Shown here: piece after piece, positions 41,601-51,344 of the stretch | Layout: each line of letters begins with the position of its first letter | How positions within the stretch are numbered: position 1 is the first letter of the stretch | Assembly (NCBI RefSeq): GCF_007833275.1 | Contig: NZ_CP042241.1 | Coordinates: forward strand, 62,001 to 126,000 | Length of the DNA stretch: 64,000 bases | Source: Salarchaeum sp. JOR-1 | GTDB lineage: Archaea > Halobacteriota > Halobacteria > Halobacteriales > Halobacteriaceae | Direction: 5' to 3' | The notes under the pieces: generated by a model | Seen by the model: the letters and a program-made list of their open reading frames with translations, nothing else | What the model was told of the DNA's origin: nothing | Database searches by the model: none | Position numbers and translations under genes: made by a program

Positions 41601-43059
41601 CGCCGCGGGCTGCGCGAAGGCCAAGGCGGACTGCATCCACATCTCCGGCCACTCGGGCGGGACGGGCGCGTCCCCGAAGACGTCGATCAAGCACGCGGGC
41701 CTGCCGTGGGAGCTCGGGCTGGCGGAGGCGAACCAGCTCCTCCGCGAGACCGGCCTGCGCTCGCGCGTGACGCTCCGCGCGGACGGCGGCCTGAAGACGG
41801 GGCGGGACGTGGCTATCGCGGCCCTGCTCGGCGCGGAGGAGTTCGCGTTCGGCACGGGGTCGCTCGTCACGTCGGGGTGCGTGATGGCGCGGCAGTGCCA
41901 CAACAACACGTGCCCGGTCGGCATCGCGACGCAGGATCCCGACCTCCGCGAGCGGTTCGCGGGCGAACCCCAGCACGTCGTGAACTACATGTGCTTCATC
42001 GCGCGGGAGCTCCGCGAGCTCATGGCCGACCTCGGGTTCGAGACGGTGGACGAGATGGTGGGGCAGGTGGGCGTGCTCGAACAGGCCGAGACCGACCACC
42101 CGAAGGCGAAGCACATGGATCTCTCGCAGGTGCTCGCCGAGCCCTCGGGCGACGACCGGTACAAGACGATGGAGCAGGACGTGTCGTTCGACGACCACCT
42201 CGACACCGCCGTCGCCGCGGAGGCGGCGGAGGCGCTCGCGGGCGGCGAACCGACCACGGTCTCCGCCGAGGTGACGAACGAAGACCGAACCGTCGGCGGA
42301 CGGCTGTCCCACGAGGTGTCGAGCCGGCACGGCGGCGACGGACTGCCCGACGACACCGTTCACGTCGACCTGACGGGAACCGCGGGCCAGTCGTTCGGCG
42401 CGTGGCTCGCGTCCGGGCTGACGCTCGACCTCGACGGCGCGGCGAACGACTACGTCGGGAAGGGGCTCTCGGGCGGCCGCGTCGTCGTCTCGACGCCCGC
42501 GGACGCCGGGTTCGACCCCGCATCGAACACGCTGGTCGGGAACGTCGCGCTGTACGGCGCGACCGACGGCGAGCTCTACGTGAACGGCGTCGCCGGCGAG
42601 CGCTTCGGCGTCCGGAACTCGGGCGCGAAGGCCGTCGTGGAGGGCGTCGGCGACCACGGCTGTGAGTACATGACGGGCGGGGTCGTCGCCGTGCTCGGCG
42701 ACACGGGCAAGAACTTCGCGGCGGGGATGAGCGGGGGCGTGGCGTACGTCTTCGACCCCGACGGCGACCTCGAAGCGCAGACGAACACGGGCATGGTGAG
42801 CCTCGAAGCCGAACTGGACGACCGCGACCGGACGGTGCTCCGGCGGCTGGTGGAGAACCACGCCGCGCACACGGACTCCGAGCGCGCCCGCGACCTGCTC
42901 GACGACTGGGACGCGGCGCTCGCCGGGTTCACGAAGGTGATGCCGGACGCGTACCGCGCGGCCATCGAGGAGCGCCCGGAGGCGGACGCCCGCACGGATC
43001 TCCCGACCGCGGTCGAGGGCCTCGACGGACGGCTCGGCGCGACCGGGAGCGCGGACTGA
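38635..43059 (+). CDS. gltB: glutamate synthase large subunit (GOGAT)
   Basis: 1474 aa, full length. The Ntn glutaminase domain starts after a 16-residue propeptide with Cys17 (ASANCGVGVVMDLDG) as nucleophile. The central domain and the FMN barrel follow (GSKPGEGGHLPGEKVNQ, HISGHSGGTGASPKTS). The 3Fe-4S cluster ligands are Cys1082, Cys1088 and Cys1093 (CVMARQCHNNTCPVG). The end is the GxGxG beta helix. It makes glutamate from glutamine and 2-oxoglutarate. No small subunit lies nearby, so ferredoxin is the likely donor. ATG at 38635. The gene forms its own unit, with paired repeats in its promoter. Confidence 0.96.
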   Translation: MGNNELLADPSDASANCGVGVVMDLDGGRSHDVLADGIDLLENLEHRGTTGAEENTGDGAGVLLQTPRAFFDDELDLPDEYAAGQFFLPQNADERESVKDTVESVFSDYGLDTLAWRDVPTDNSDLGATALESEPHVAQAFVAGDANLYVARNAVEDAVDHERFYVCSLDEDTLVYKGLLKSTQLRDYYPDLRDDRMKTTFAMVHARFSTNTLGAWHLAHPYRNIIHNGEFNTIKGNVNWMRAREADLDAPNLSDEELDAIRPIIDDPEQSDTASVDNALELLTETGRSLPHALRMLIPEAWQGDDAMDESREEFYDFHASLVEPWDGPALVVGTDGERIAAALDRNGLRPCRYEVTEDNRLVMGSEAGALDTPASEVEERGRLTPGQLFVADPNEGRVIPDDEVFDDLTDEKYGEWVDAEQEHVTVDDPLPQDPVEKLRARQAAFGYTHDELDELVEPMAVAGEDPVGSMGDDTPLAALSEFNRPFFTYFRQLFAQVTNPPIDYLREDLVTSTETRLGRQRNLLSESKAHARQVVLDSPVLTDDGLAGVRESRREVRTIDTTFDLDGSLDDAITRLREDAEDAIADGADVLVLSDRDLGPSRLHVPSLLATGAVHHHLVREGLRSRVGLVVESGDPRTVHHLATLVGYGAGAVNPYLAIQSVTDLMDEDADMDRAVESYVAAMEKGLRKVMARMGISTVASYQGAQIFEVVGLDSALVEDCFTGTPNRTEGVGVDEIEADLRQRHATAYDDGTDLDRQGEFTNRSNGIFHQWNPETVHTLQGAVRSGDYEQFEEYADLINTQNEQLQTLRGLLDFDSDRESIPVEDVEPVKDIVKRFSTAAMSLGSLSPEAHENNARAMNEIGAKANTGEGGEPPERFDTDRECRIKQVASGRFGVTSEYLSSADDLQIKMAQGSKPGEGGHLPGEKVNQMIADVRCSTPGVGLISPPPQHDIYSIEDLKQLVFDLNASNPDARVHVKLVSEAGIGTVAAGCAKAKADCIHISGHSGGTGASPKTSIKHAGLPWELGLAEANQLLRETGLRSRVTLRADGGLKTGRDVAIAALLGAEEFAFGTGSLVTSGCVMARQCHNNTCPVGIATQDPDLRERFAGEPQHVVNYMCFIARELRELMADLGFETVDEMVGQVGVLEQAETDHPKAKHMDLSQVLAEPSGDDRYKTMEQDVSFDDHLDTAVAAEAAEALAGGEPTTVSAEVTNEDRTVGGRLSHEVSSRHGGDGLPDDTVHVDLTGTAGQSFGAWLASGLTLDLDGAANDYVGKGLSGGRVVVSTPADAGFDPASNTLVGNVALYGATDGELYVNGVAGERFGVRNSGAKAVVEGVGDHGCEYMTGGVVAVLGDTGKNFAAGMSGGVAYVFDPDGDLEAQTNTGMVSLEAELDDRDRTVLRRLVENHAAHTDSERARDLLDDWDAALAGFTKVMPDAYRAAIEERPEADARTDLPTAVEGLDGRLGATGSAD

Positions 43060-43101
43060 CCCGGGCCACACACTTAACTCCCGTCCGCTGGTTTTTCCGG
43101 T

Positions 43102-44091
43102 ATGGATTCGGCGCTCGTCGTCGGCGGCACGCGGTTCATCGGCCGCCACACCGTGGAGGAACTCGTAGAGCACGACTACCACGTGACGCTGTTCAACCGC
43201 GGGAGTCACGAGAACCCGTTCGTGGACTACGCGGACGTCCACCACGTCCGGGGCGACAGGGGGAACGACGAGGAACTGCTGTCGGCGAAGCGCGAGGTCG
43301 AACCGGACGCGGTGTTCGACTTCGCGGCGTACCACCCCGCGGAGGTGCGGTCGGCGGTCGAGATCTTCGCGGACGTGGACGCCTACGTGTACGTCTCCTC
43401 CGGCGCGGCGTACGCCCGGGACGACATCCCGAAGCGCGAGGGCGTGACGCCCATCGAGGAGTGCACGCCCGACCAGGCCGTGGACGACTCCTACGAGACG
43501 TACGGGAACAGGAAGGCGGAGGGAGACCGCGCGGTGTTCGAGGCCGCCGACCGGGGCGTGAACGCGATGAGCGTCCGCCCGACCGTGGTGTACGGGCCGT
43601 TCGACTACACGGAGCGCCTCGACTACTGGGTGTCGCGGGTCGAGGAACACGACCGCGTGGTGGTGCCGGGCGACGGGACGAACGTCTGGCAGCGCGTGTA
43701 CGTCGAGGACGTGGCGAGCCTCCTCCGGCTGGTCGCGGAGAACGGCACGCCCGGGAGGGCGTACAACGCGGGCGACCAGAACTCGATCACGCTCGAGCGC
43801 ACCGTAGCGGAGATTGAGAGCGCGCTCGATACGGACGTGGAGGTCGTGCACGCGAGCGAACGCGAACTCTCCACGGTCGACCTCGACCCGGCAGACTTCC
43901 CGCTCTACCGGCCGTACCCGCACGTCCTCGACACCCACCGCGCGGAGAGCGTCGGCTGGGAGTCCACGCCGGTCTCCGAGGCGATGGAGCGCACGGTCGG
44001 CGAGAGCGCGGAGAGCGACCGCGACGGCGCGGACGTGGGGCCGGCGCGCGAGACGGAGGAGCGCCTGCTGGACGTGCTGGACACGGTCTAG
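43102..44091 (+). CDS. NAD-dependent epimerase/dehydratase
   Basis: 329 aa, an extended SDR. The cofactor motif is at the start (LVVGGTRFIGRHTVEEL). The active site has Ser-Ser-Gly in YVYVSSGAAYA and YxxxK in YETYGNRKAEGDRAV. The C-terminal half has RPTVVYGPFDYTERLDYWVS and a cofactor-side GRAYNAGDQNSITL. The substrate, probably a nucleotide sugar or a related one, is not clear. It begins 42 bases after gltB, with the box CTGGTTTTTCCG near 43090, so it has its own promoter and may also be read through. Confidence 0.82.
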   Translation: MDSALVVGGTRFIGRHTVEELVEHDYHVTLFNRGSHENPFVDYADVHHVRGDRGNDEELLSAKREVEPDAVFDFAAYHPAEVRSAVEIFADVDAYVYVSSGAAYARDDIPKREGVTPIEECTPDQAVDDSYETYGNRKAEGDRAVFEAADRGVNAMSVRPTVVYGPFDYTERLDYWVSRVEEHDRVVVPGDGTNVWQRVYVEDVASLLRLVAENGTPGRAYNAGDQNSITLERTVAEIESALDTDVEVVHASERELSTVDLDPADFPLYRPYPHVLDTHRAESVGWESTPVSEAMERTVGESAESDRDGADVGPARETEERLLDVLDTV

Positions 44092-44127
44092 GAAAAGGCG
44101 TATAGGAGTTCGGGGTGACTGCCCGGT

Positions 44128-45186
44128 ATGTTCGAGAAATCCTCGTGGATCCGTCTCCCGCGGAACGTCGTCATCGGACACGGCGTGCTCGGGGAGACGC
44201 GCGCGGTGCTCGACGACGTGCACCTCACGGGCGACCCGCTGGTGGTGACGAGTCCGACGCCGCGCGAGGTGGCGGGCGAGCGCATCGTCGCGCAGCTGGA
44301 GGAGGCGGGGCGAAGCCCGTCGATCGTGACGGTCGAGGAGGCGTCGTTCGACGCCGTCAAGCGCGTCATCGAGAGCGCGGAGGACACCGACGCGGACTTC
44401 CTGATGGGGGTCGGCGGCGGGAAGGCGATCGACATCGCGAAGATGGCGAGCGACACGCTCGACCTCGGGTTCGTGTCGGTGCCGACGGCGGCGAGCCACG
44501 ACGGCATCGTCTCCGGGCGGGGGAGCGTGCCCGAGGGCGACACCCGGCACTCGGTGGCGGCCGACCCGCCGCTCGCGGTCGTCGCGGACACCGGCATCGT
44601 CGCGGACGCGCCCTGGGAGCTCACGACCGCGGGCTGCGCGGACATCATCTCGAACTACACCGCGGTGAAGGACTGGCGGCTCGCCAACCGATTGCGGAAC
44701 GTCGAGTACTCGGAGTACGCGGCGTCGCTCTCGGAGATGACGGCGGAGATGCTGGTGGACAACGCGGGCTCGATCAAGCCCGGGCTGGAGGAGTCCGCGT
44801 GGGTGGTGGTGAAGGCGCTCGTCTCCTCCGGCGTCGCGATGAGCATCGCGGGGTCGTCGCGTCCCGCGAGCGGCGCGGAACACCTGTTCAGCCACCAGCT
44901 CGACCGAATCGCGCCCGGGAAGGCCCTGCACGGCCACCAGGTCGGCGTCGGCGCGATTCTCTGCGAGTTCCTGCACTCGGGCGAGCGCGGGGACTGGACG
45001 GCGGTTCGGGACGCGCTCGCGTCCATCGACGCGCCGACAACCGCCGAGGAACTCGGCGTGAGCGACGAGGAGGTCATCGCGGCGCTCACGTCCGCCCACG
45101 AGATTCGCGACCGCTACACGATTCTCGGCGCGGGCATCAGCGAGGACGCGGCGCTCGAAGTCGCGGCGAAGACCGAGGTCATCTGA
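44128..45186 (+). CDS. egsA: sn-glycerol-1-phosphate dehydrogenase
   Basis: 352 aa, normal for the family. It reduces dihydroxyacetone phosphate to glycerol-1-phosphate, the first step of archaeal ether-lipid synthesis. NAD(P) motif: FLMGVGGGKAIDIAKMASD. Substrate part: PTAASHDGIVSGRGSV. Zinc ligands: Asp in AGCADIISNYTAVKDW and His in SGAEHLFSHQLD and ALHGHQVGVGA. ATG at 44128, 36 bases after the epimerase stop, so co-transcription is possible. Cytoplasmic. Confidence 0.95.
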   Translation: MFEKSSWIRLPRNVVIGHGVLGETRAVLDDVHLTGDPLVVTSPTPREVAGERIVAQLEEAGRSPSIVTVEEASFDAVKRVIESAEDTDADFLMGVGGGKAIDIAKMASDTLDLGFVSVPTAASHDGIVSGRGSVPEGDTRHSVAADPPLAVVADTGIVADAPWELTTAGCADIISNYTAVKDWRLANRLRNVEYSEYAASLSEMTAEMLVDNAGSIKPGLEESAWVVVKALVSSGVAMSIAGSSRPASGAEHLFSHQLDRIAPGKALHGHQVGVGAILCEFLHSGERGDWTAVRDALASIDAPTTAEELGVSDEEVIAALTSAHEIRDRYTILGAGISEDAALEVAAKTEVI

Positions 45187-45236
45187 ACGCGCCGGCGGCG
45201 AGCACGAGACCGGGACGCACCACGAGCGGCCGCTCC

Positions 45237-47024
45237 CTACACGTGTTCATCGAGGAACGCCACGGTCTTCCGGTACGCCGTGATGCGGTTCTCTAGCTTG
45301 CTGAAGCCGTGGCCCTCGTCCTCGAAGACGAGTTTCTCCACGGGGACGTGTTCGGCGGCCTCCTCCGCGACCTGTTCGGCCTCGCCGACGGGGACGCGGG
45401 GGTCGTTCGCGCCGTGCATGACGAGCAGGGGCGCGCGGATCGACGAGATGTTGTTGATGGGACTGATGGATTCGAGGAACTCCCGGTCGTCGTCGAGACT
45501 GCCGTACTCGGCTTCGCGGTGTTCGCGACGCCACTCGCCGGTGTTTTCGAGGAACGTCACGAAGTTCGCGATGCCGACCACGTCCACGCCGGCCGCCCAG
45601 AGGTCGGGGTACTCGGTGAGCGCGGCGAGCACCATGAACCCGCCGTAGGAGCCGCCGTAGGCGACGACCCTGTCGGAATCCACGTCGTCGCGGCCGGTCA
45701 GCCACTCGACGCCCGCGGCGATGTCCGTCACGGAGTCCATCCGCTTCTCGACGTTGTCGAGGTTCATGTAGTCCGCGCCGTACCCCGAGGAGCCGCGGAC
45801 GTTCGGCTCGAAGACGGCGTAGCCGTTGTCCACGAAGTACTGGCGCAGCGAGAGGAAGTAGGGCCGTCGCTGGGCCTCGGGGCCGCCGTGGATGTCGACG
45901 ATGACGGGGTGCGGGCCGGGTTCGTCGGGAAGGGTGAGGAACGCGGGAACCTCCAGGCCGTCGAAGGACTCGAAGTGCACGAGGTCGGGCGCCGTGAACG
46001 ACGACGTGGGGATGCCGGCGGTCGCGGCGTCCGTCCACCGCGTGCTCTCGCCGGTCTCGACGTCGAACACGTGGACGTTCGTGTTCTCGGTCGGCGCGGA
46101 GACGGCGACCGCGACCGCCTCGGCGTCGGGGCCGAAGCTCAATCCCATCACGACGCCGTTCGGGAGGGCGGGAGTCGCGTGCTCGGTGTAGTCAGGGAGG
46201 TCGTAGAGCGTGAGCTCGCTGTAACCGTCCACGTTCCGAATCGCCGCGAGCGTCCCCGAGTCGTGGTCGACGGCGAGCGACTCGACGTTCCAGCCGCCGC
46301 CCTCGACGCGGGTGTCGAGGTCGAGGGTGTCGAGGTCGAGTTCCGCGAGGTAGCGCGTGTCCGCGCCGTGGTCGGTGGAGACGAGGAGGGAGTCGCCGCT
46401 CGGATGCCACGCGACGCTCCCGTACCGCACGTCGCCGTCGTGGGGCGTGACGTGCTCGTAGTCGCCGGTGTCGAGGTCGAGGACGTAGAGGTCGTGGTCG
46501 CGGTTCGAGTGCATCTCGTGGACGACGAGGCGGTCGTCGCTGGGACTCCACCCCGCGACGGTGAGCCAGTCCATCCCGCGGCCGTCGAACACCAACTCGG
46601 CGTCCTCGCCGGTCTCGTCGCGGCGCTGGACGTACGCGTCGAAGTCGGCCTCGACTCGCCTGTTCGCGGTGAACGCGAACCGGTCGCCGTCGTGGCTCCA
46701 GCCGCCCCACTGGTGGATGCTCTCCGGGGCGTCCGTCAGCGCGACGTCCTCGCTGCCGTCCGCGCTCAGGCGGAACAGCTGGGTCTTCTCGTTTCCGCCC
46801 TCGTCCATCCCGTAGACGAGTTCCTCGCGGGTGGGCGAGTAGGCGGCGAAGGAGACGGACTCCTCGTGGAAGGAGAGCTGGTCGGGCCACGCCTCGGCGG
46901 CGTCGAGCTGCCAGACCTGGTTCGTTCCCGTGGTGTCCATCAGGAACGCGAGCCGGCCGTCCGGGCCGAAGGAGGGGCCGCCGGCGCTCCGGATGTTGAG
47001 GTAGCGTTCGATGTCGTACGCCAT
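45237..47024 (-). CDS. S9-family prolyl oligopeptidase-like peptidase
   Basis: 595 aa. The N-terminal two-thirds is a beta-propeller (WD40/TolB-like blades, for example FGPDGRLAFLMDTTGTNQVW and HDGDRFAFTANRR). The alpha/beta hydrolase has GGSYGGFM with Ser459, Asp541 in HGANDPRVP and His572 in DEGHGFSK. Such peptidases, acylaminoacyl- or dipeptidyl-type, take short peptides. No signal peptide is seen. Its start at 47024 is divergent from the glycosyltransferase gene, about 90 bases away. Confidence 0.9.
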   Translation of the reverse strand: MAYDIERYLNIRSAGGPSFGPDGRLAFLMDTTGTNQVWQLDAAEAWPDQLSFHEESVSFAAYSPTREELVYGMDEGGNEKTQLFRLSADGSEDVALTDAPESIHQWGGWSHDGDRFAFTANRRVEADFDAYVQRRDETGEDAELVFDGRGMDWLTVAGWSPSDDRLVVHEMHSNRDHDLYVLDLDTGDYEHVTPHDGDVRYGSVAWHPSGDSLLVSTDHGADTRYLAELDLDTLDLDTRVEGGGWNVESLAVDHDSGTLAAIRNVDGYSELTLYDLPDYTEHATPALPNGVVMGLSFGPDAEAVAVAVSAPTENTNVHVFDVETGESTRWTDAATAGIPTSSFTAPDLVHFESFDGLEVPAFLTLPDEPGPHPVIVDIHGGPEAQRRPYFLSLRQYFVDNGYAVFEPNVRGSSGYGADYMNLDNVEKRMDSVTDIAAGVEWLTGRDDVDSDRVVAYGGSYGGFMVLAALTEYPDLWAAGVDVVGIANFVTFLENTGEWRREHREAEYGSLDDDREFLESISPINNISSIRAPLLVMHGANDPRVPVGEAEQVAEEAAEHVPVEKLVFEDEGHGFSKLENRITAYRKTVAFLDEHV

Positions 47025-47114
47025 ACCGATGGGTGCGAACCGAGGGAGAAAGCCGTTCGGGTGGCGGAACCCGAACCGTGAAACCTTTTATGCGCACCTC
47101 GAATCCTCTCGTGT

Positions 47115-48167
47115 ATGCGCGTGGCGTTCGTCGCGGACCACACCGTCCACCACGAGACCGCCCCGGAGTCCGCCGAACGCCTCGACCGCCTCGCCGACAT
47201 CCTGGTCGCGCGCGGCCACGACGTGTCCGTCCTCTGCAGTCAGTGGTGGGAGGGCGACGTGGACGAGTTCGAACGCGACGGCATCGCGTACGTCGCCGTC
47301 ACCGACGACCCCGACGACTGGAAGTTCCCGGTTCGGCTGCCGGGCGCGCTCCACGAAGTAGACCCGGCGGTCGTGCACGCGTTCGGGCCGCCGGCTCACC
47401 TCGCCGCCGCCCGCGTCGGCGCGCTCGGCGACACCGCGCTCGTGAGCGACGTCTTCGACGCGCCCGACCGGGGCGTGCTCGCCGACCGCTGTCTGCGGTT
47501 CGCGGCCGGCGGCGGCCCCGTCGTCGTCCCCGCGCGCACCGTCGCCACCGCGCTCCGCGAGGCCGGCGTCCCCGCCTCGGCGCTCGCGACGCTCGGAAAC
47601 CCCATCGAGATGGATCGCATCCGAACCACCGACGCCGAACCGTGCGGCGACATCGTGTACTCGCGGCGGCTGGACGAGGACGCGAACCTCGAAAGCCTCC
47701 TGCTCGCGCTCGCGGAGTTCCGCGAGTACGACTGGAGCGCGACCGTCATCGGGGACGGCCCCGAGCGCGCGAACTACGAGCGCCAGGCTCGCGACCTCCG
47801 CATCGACGACCGCGTCGAATTCGTCGGCGAGAAGGACGTATCGGAGCGGATTGCGCTGTTCACGGACGCGCACGTCTACGTGCACACGGCGCGCCGGACG
47901 ACGTTCGCGACCGACCTCTTGCGCGCGCTCGCCTGCGGCTGCGTCGGTATCGTGGAGTACCACGCGCAGTCGAGCGCGCACGAGCTCGTCGAGCAGGAAC
48001 CCCGGGGGTTCCTCGCGACGAACGACGAGGAGATAACGGAACGCCTCGCGGAAGCCGCGGACATCCCCCGCGAGGACGTGTCGGAGCGGTTCGCCGACCG
48101 CGACGAGGCGACGTTCGCGGAGACGTACCTCGACTTCTACCGAACGGGCGGCGCGGGCTACGACTGA
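47115..48167 (+). CDS. GT4-type glycosyltransferase
   Basis: 350 aa in two Rossmann-like halves. The N-half starts MRVAFVADHTVHHETAPESA with the acceptor side at HAFGPPAHLAAARVG. The C-half has the GT4 pattern: DIVYSRRLDEDANLESLLLA, VIGDGPERANYERQARDLRI and, near the end, LLRALACGCVGIVEY with a Glu in the usual EAxACG place partly changed. The sugar and acceptor are unknown; surface glycan or lipid glycosylation is likely. A box CTTTTATG lies near 47087-47094 and supports ATG at 47115. It overlaps the convergent methyltransferase by 10 bases. Confidence 0.82.
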   Translation: MRVAFVADHTVHHETAPESAERLDRLADILVARGHDVSVLCSQWWEGDVDEFERDGIAYVAVTDDPDDWKFPVRLPGALHEVDPAVVHAFGPPAHLAAARVGALGDTALVSDVFDAPDRGVLADRCLRFAAGGGPVVVPARTVATALREAGVPASALATLGNPIEMDRIRTTDAEPCGDIVYSRRLDEDANLESLLLALAEFREYDWSATVIGDGPERANYERQARDLRIDDRVEFVGEKDVSERIALFTDAHVYVHTARRTTFATDLLRALACGCVGIVEYHAQSSAHELVEQEPRGFLATNDEEITERLAEAADIPREDVSERFADRDEATFAETYLDFYRTGGAGYD

Positions 48168-48778
48168 CGCAGGCGGAGGTGGCGGAACTCTCCGCCGAGC
48201 GAATCCCCCACGTCTTCTTCCGCGCGGATTTCGAGGCCGGCGTCCCGCACCAGGTCTCGCGTGTCTTCGAGGTCGGGCCAACTCCACGCCATCTCGACGC
48301 CCGCGTCGAGCCAGTCCGCGTTCGCGCCCGTCCACGCGTCGTGGCCGGTGACGACGACGGCGTCGCCGCCGGGGCGGAGGACGCGCGCGAGTTCCGCGTA
48401 GAAACCGCCGTGATCCGCGGAGGGAACGTGAATCACCGAGTACATCGCGGTCGCGGCGTCGAACGCGTTCGCGTCGAACGGCAGGCGAGTCATGTCGGCG
48501 TGCGCCACGCCGTCGGCGTGCTCGCGCGCTCGCTCGACCTGCTCGCGGGAGATGTCGATGCCGACGCCCGTGGCGTCGGCGGGGAGGGAGTCGAGGACGA
48601 GGTCGCCCGCGCCGCAGCCGGCGTCGAGCACGCGCGCGCCCTCGGGGAGGTCGGAGAGCAGGCGGGCGAGCAGGTCTGGGTCGTCGTCACCGGCGTCGCG
48701 CTGGGCGGCGTACGCCTCCGCGAGGCCGTCGTAGCCGTCCATCACGCGCCGCCGGAGGTCGAGGGTGTCGTCAGGCAT
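48158..48778 (-). CDS. class I SAM-dependent methyltransferase
   Basis: 206 aa. Motif I reads ARVLDAGCGAGDLVLDSL (about residues 48-65), then the acid GVGIDISREQVERA, motif II region HADMTRLPFDANAFDAATAM, and motif III LRPGGDAVVVTG. This is the UbiE/methyltransferase-11 type, with free small-molecule or quinone substrates. The gene starts within the last codons of folCP (8-base overlap), so the two are co-transcribed, but a link to folate is not evident. Start ATG at 48778. Confidence 0.88.
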   Translation of the reverse strand: MPDDTLDLRRRVMDGYDGLAEAYAAQRDAGDDDPDLLARLLSDLPEGARVLDAGCGAGDLVLDSLPADATGVGIDISREQVERAREHADGVAHADMTRLPFDANAFDAATAMYSVIHVPSADHGGFYAELARVLRPGGDAVVVTGHDAWTGANADWLDAGVEMAWSWPDLEDTRDLVRDAGLEIRAEEDVGDSLGGEFRHLRLRQS

Positions 48779-51170
48779 CGTCGCTCCCCCGGCGAACCGC
48801 GTCGGCGACCCGGACGGCGGCGACGTTCTCCGCGGCGTCGTGGACGCGCACGATGTCCGCGCCGCGATCCGCGGCGAGCGCCGTCGCGGCGACGGTCGCG
48901 TACCCGCCCTCGTCGGGATAGCGCTCGACGCGGTCGAACATGGACTTGTGGCTGTGCCCGACGAGCACGGGACAGCCGAGCGCGCGGAACTCCGGGGTGC
49001 GGTCGAGAATCTCGAAGTTCTCGCCGACGGACTTCCCGAACCCGATGCCGGGGTCGACGATGATTTTCTCCCGCGGTAGCCCGGCTTTCTCGGCGAGCAG
49101 CACGCGCTCGCGGAGTTCGTCGAGCACGTCGTCCACCACGTCGTCGTACGTGACTGATTCGCCCGGCTCGACGGGCGCGTGCAGCGAGTGCATCACGACC
49201 AGTGGCGCGCCGTACTCGGCGGCGACGAACCGCATCTCGGGGTCGCCCAAGCCGGTCACGTCGTTCAGGATGTCCGCGCCCGCCTCCAGCGCGGCGCGCC
49301 CGACCTCGGCCTTCATCGTGTCCACGCTCACGAGCGCGTCGAGGTCGCTGATGCGCTCGATGACGGGGACGATGCGGTCGATTTCCTCGGACGCGGACAC
49401 AGGCTCCGCGCCGGGCCGCGTGGACTCGCCGCCCACGTCGATGACGTCCACGCCGGCGTCCACGAGCTCCTCGGCGCGCTCGACAGCGTCCGCGACCGCG
49501 CGGTACTCGCCGCCGTCGTGGAAGGAGTCCGGCGTGACGTTCAGGATGCCCATCACGGCCGTGCCGTCCCCCCACGGGTACGCCGGGGTCTCGTTCTCGA
49601 AGGAGGCGCGGAGGTCGTCCGCGACCGCGGACAGGCCGTCGCCGGCCGCGTCGAGGCGCTCGCAGAGCGCGCTGAAGGTCGCGCGCGACCCGGAGAGCGT
49701 CACGTCGAGGTAGTTCCCGGGCTGGCTGCGGAGCGCGGACACGTCGCACGCCCCGCCGACGGCGGTCATCAGCGTCTCCACGCGCGCCGCCCGCTCCTCG
49801 CGGAGCCGAACCGCTCGGGTGGCCGCGACGTGGTCGGCCGGATTTCCGTGGGGGGCGTCGCCGGCGTCGAGCGCGCGGCCGGCGTCCCGGGTATCGCGGA
49901 CGACGCGGGGCGTGGCAGTGCGCGTCCAGCGCCGCCGCGCCTCCGCGACGGCGTACAGCGATCCCGTGACGAGCACGAGGGCGTCGGAGTGGGCGGCGTC
50001 GAGGCCCGTTTCGACGGCGGATTCGACGTCCTCCACGACCTGAACGTCCTCGGTACGGGTCTCGAAAACGCGGGCGAGCACGTCGGGGTCTTCGGCGCGC
50101 GGCGTCGCGGGTTCGCACGCGACGACGGTGCCGGGGTCGGGGAGCGCGTCCGCCATCCCCGCGTGGTCTTTGTCGTTCATCGCGCCCAGCACGAGCACGA
50201 GGTCGTCGTAGTCGTACTCCGCGAGAACGTCGGCGAGCGCGTCGCACGCGCCGGGGTTGTGCGCGCCGTCGAGCACGGTCAGGGGCGAGTCGTCCATCAC
50301 CTCGAACCGCCCCGGCCAGTGCGCGCCCCGGACGCCGCGCGCGATAGTCTCGGAGTCGGCGTCCGCGAGCTGTCGGGCGAGCACGGCCGCGACGCCCGCG
50401 TTCTCCGCCTGATGCCGACCCGGGTGGGGGAGGCGCGCCGACACCGACCAGTCACGGCCCTGGATGTCAACCGCGGCCTCCGCGAGGCCGACCCGGCCGC
50501 CGTACGAGACGGTCACGTCCTCGCCGACGACGACCGTGTCGCCGGCCTGCTCCCGGATCGCGTCGAGCGCGTCTCCTATCGCGGCGGTGACGAGGGGGCG
50601 GGCGGCGGGCGCGACGTGCGCCTTGTCCCGCGCTATCTCCTCGACGGTGTCCCCGAGCACGCTCTGGTGTTCGAGCGTCACGCTCGTCACCGCCGACGCC
50701 GCGGGGTCGACGACGCTCGTCGCGTCGTACTTTCCGCCGATACCGACTTCGAGCACCGCCACGTCCACGTCCTCGCGGCCGAAGTGCCAGAGCCCCATCG
50801 CGGTCACCGCCTCGAAGAACGTCGCCGGGTCGTCGGCGGCCGCGCGCTCCACGATGTGGGGTTTCGCCGCCTCGACGAACGCCGCGAGCGCCGACTTCGG
50901 CATCTTCCGGCCGTTCACGCGAACGCGCTCGCGAACGTCGTCGAAGTGCGGGGACGTGAACAGCCCGACGTCCAGGCCCGCCTCCCGGAGGACGGACTCC
51001 AGCATCCGCGCCGTACTCCCCTTCCCGTTCGACCCCGCGATCTGGACGTACGCCGGCCCCTCGTGCGGGCTATCGAGCGCGTCCAGCAGGTCGGCCGTCG
51101 AGTCCGTCCCCGCGCGCGGCCGGTACCGCTGGAGGTCGAGCAGGAAGTCCGCAGCCTCGTCGTAACGCAT
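48771..51170 (-). CDS. folCP: fused folylpolyglutamate synthase / dihydropteroate synthase
   Basis: 799 aa. The N-half is Fol[21 protein letters not shown] is the P-loop, [13 protein letters not shown] and [18 protein letters not shown] complete it. About residues 430-530 are a linker with [13 protein letters not shown]. The C-half from about 535 is Fol[46 protein letters not shown] and [10 protein letters not shown]. It makes dihydropteroate and adds glutamate, so folate for one-carbon transfer. This fusion is known in haloarchaea. ATG at 51170. The neighbour purNH uses formyl-folate, which fits the locus. Confidence 0.95.
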   Translation of the reverse strand: MRYDEAADFLLDLQRYRPRAGTDSTADLLDALDSPHEGPAYVQIAGSNGKGSTARMLESVLREAGLDVGLFTSPHFDDVRERVRVNGRKMPKSALAAFVEAAKPHIVERAAADDPATFFEAVTAMGLWHFGREDVDVAVLEVGIGGKYDATSVVDPAASAVTSVTLEHQSVLGDTVEEIARDKAHVAPAARPLVTAAIGDALDAIREQAGDTVVVGEDVTVSYGGRVGLAEAAVDIQGRDWSVSARLPHPGRHQAENAGVAAVLARQLADADSETIARGVRGAHWPGRFEVMDDSPLTVLDGAHNPGACDALADVLAEYDYDDLVLVLGAMNDKDHAGMADALPDPGTVVACEPATPRAEDPDVLARVFETRTEDVQVVEDVESAVETGLDAAHSDALVLVTGSLYAVAEARRRWTRTATPRVVRDTRDAGRALDAGDAPHGNPADHVAATRAVRLREERAARVETLMTAVGGACDVSALRSQPGNYLDVTLSGSRATFSALCERLDAAGDGLSAVADDLRASFENETPAYPWGDGTAVMGILNVTPDSFHDGGEYRAVADAVERAEELVDAGVDVIDVGGESTRPGAEPVSASEEIDRIVPVIERISDLDALVSVDTMKAEVGRAALEAGADILNDVTGLGDPEMRFVAAEYGAPLVVMHSLHAPVEPGESVTYDDVVDDVLDELRERVLLAEKAGLPREKIIVDPGIGFGKSVGENFEILDRTPEFRALGCPVLVGHSHKSMFDRVERYPDEGGYATVAATALAADRGADIVRVHDAAENVAAVRVADAVRRGSDDA

Positions 51171-51243
51171 ACACCGAGACCTCACCGGGCGGCCGCAAAG
51201 GCCTGTCGAACCGCGCCCTCAGCGACCGTCGAGACGCCAGCAC

Positions 51244-51279
51244 TCAGTCGTGCCGGAACGCTCGATTGCCCGTGACCAC
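51244..51279 (-). repeat. duplicated 3' end of purNH
   Basis: On the minus strand this reads [11 protein letters not shown] and stop, nearly the same as the real purNH end [11 protein letters not shown] at 51345-51377. Some 66 bases separate the copy from the gene end. The bases match over about 36 positions with five or so changes. Duplicated gene ends of this sort are left by tandem duplication or by elements that insert in the 3' end of a gene. Confidence 0.6.
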
Positions 51280-51344
51280 CCACGCTCGCCTCGCTCGCAC
51301 CGCTCGCTCGTCGCCCTTGGAGATTCCGCCAGGCTAGAAAATAG

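Noticed and set aside
40075-45099. A very long antisense frame of 1674 codons over gltB, the epimerase and egsA
   Set aside because: It is the mirror of well-founded genes in high-GC DNA, rich in Val, Arg, Leu and His with no domain, so it is a shadow frame.
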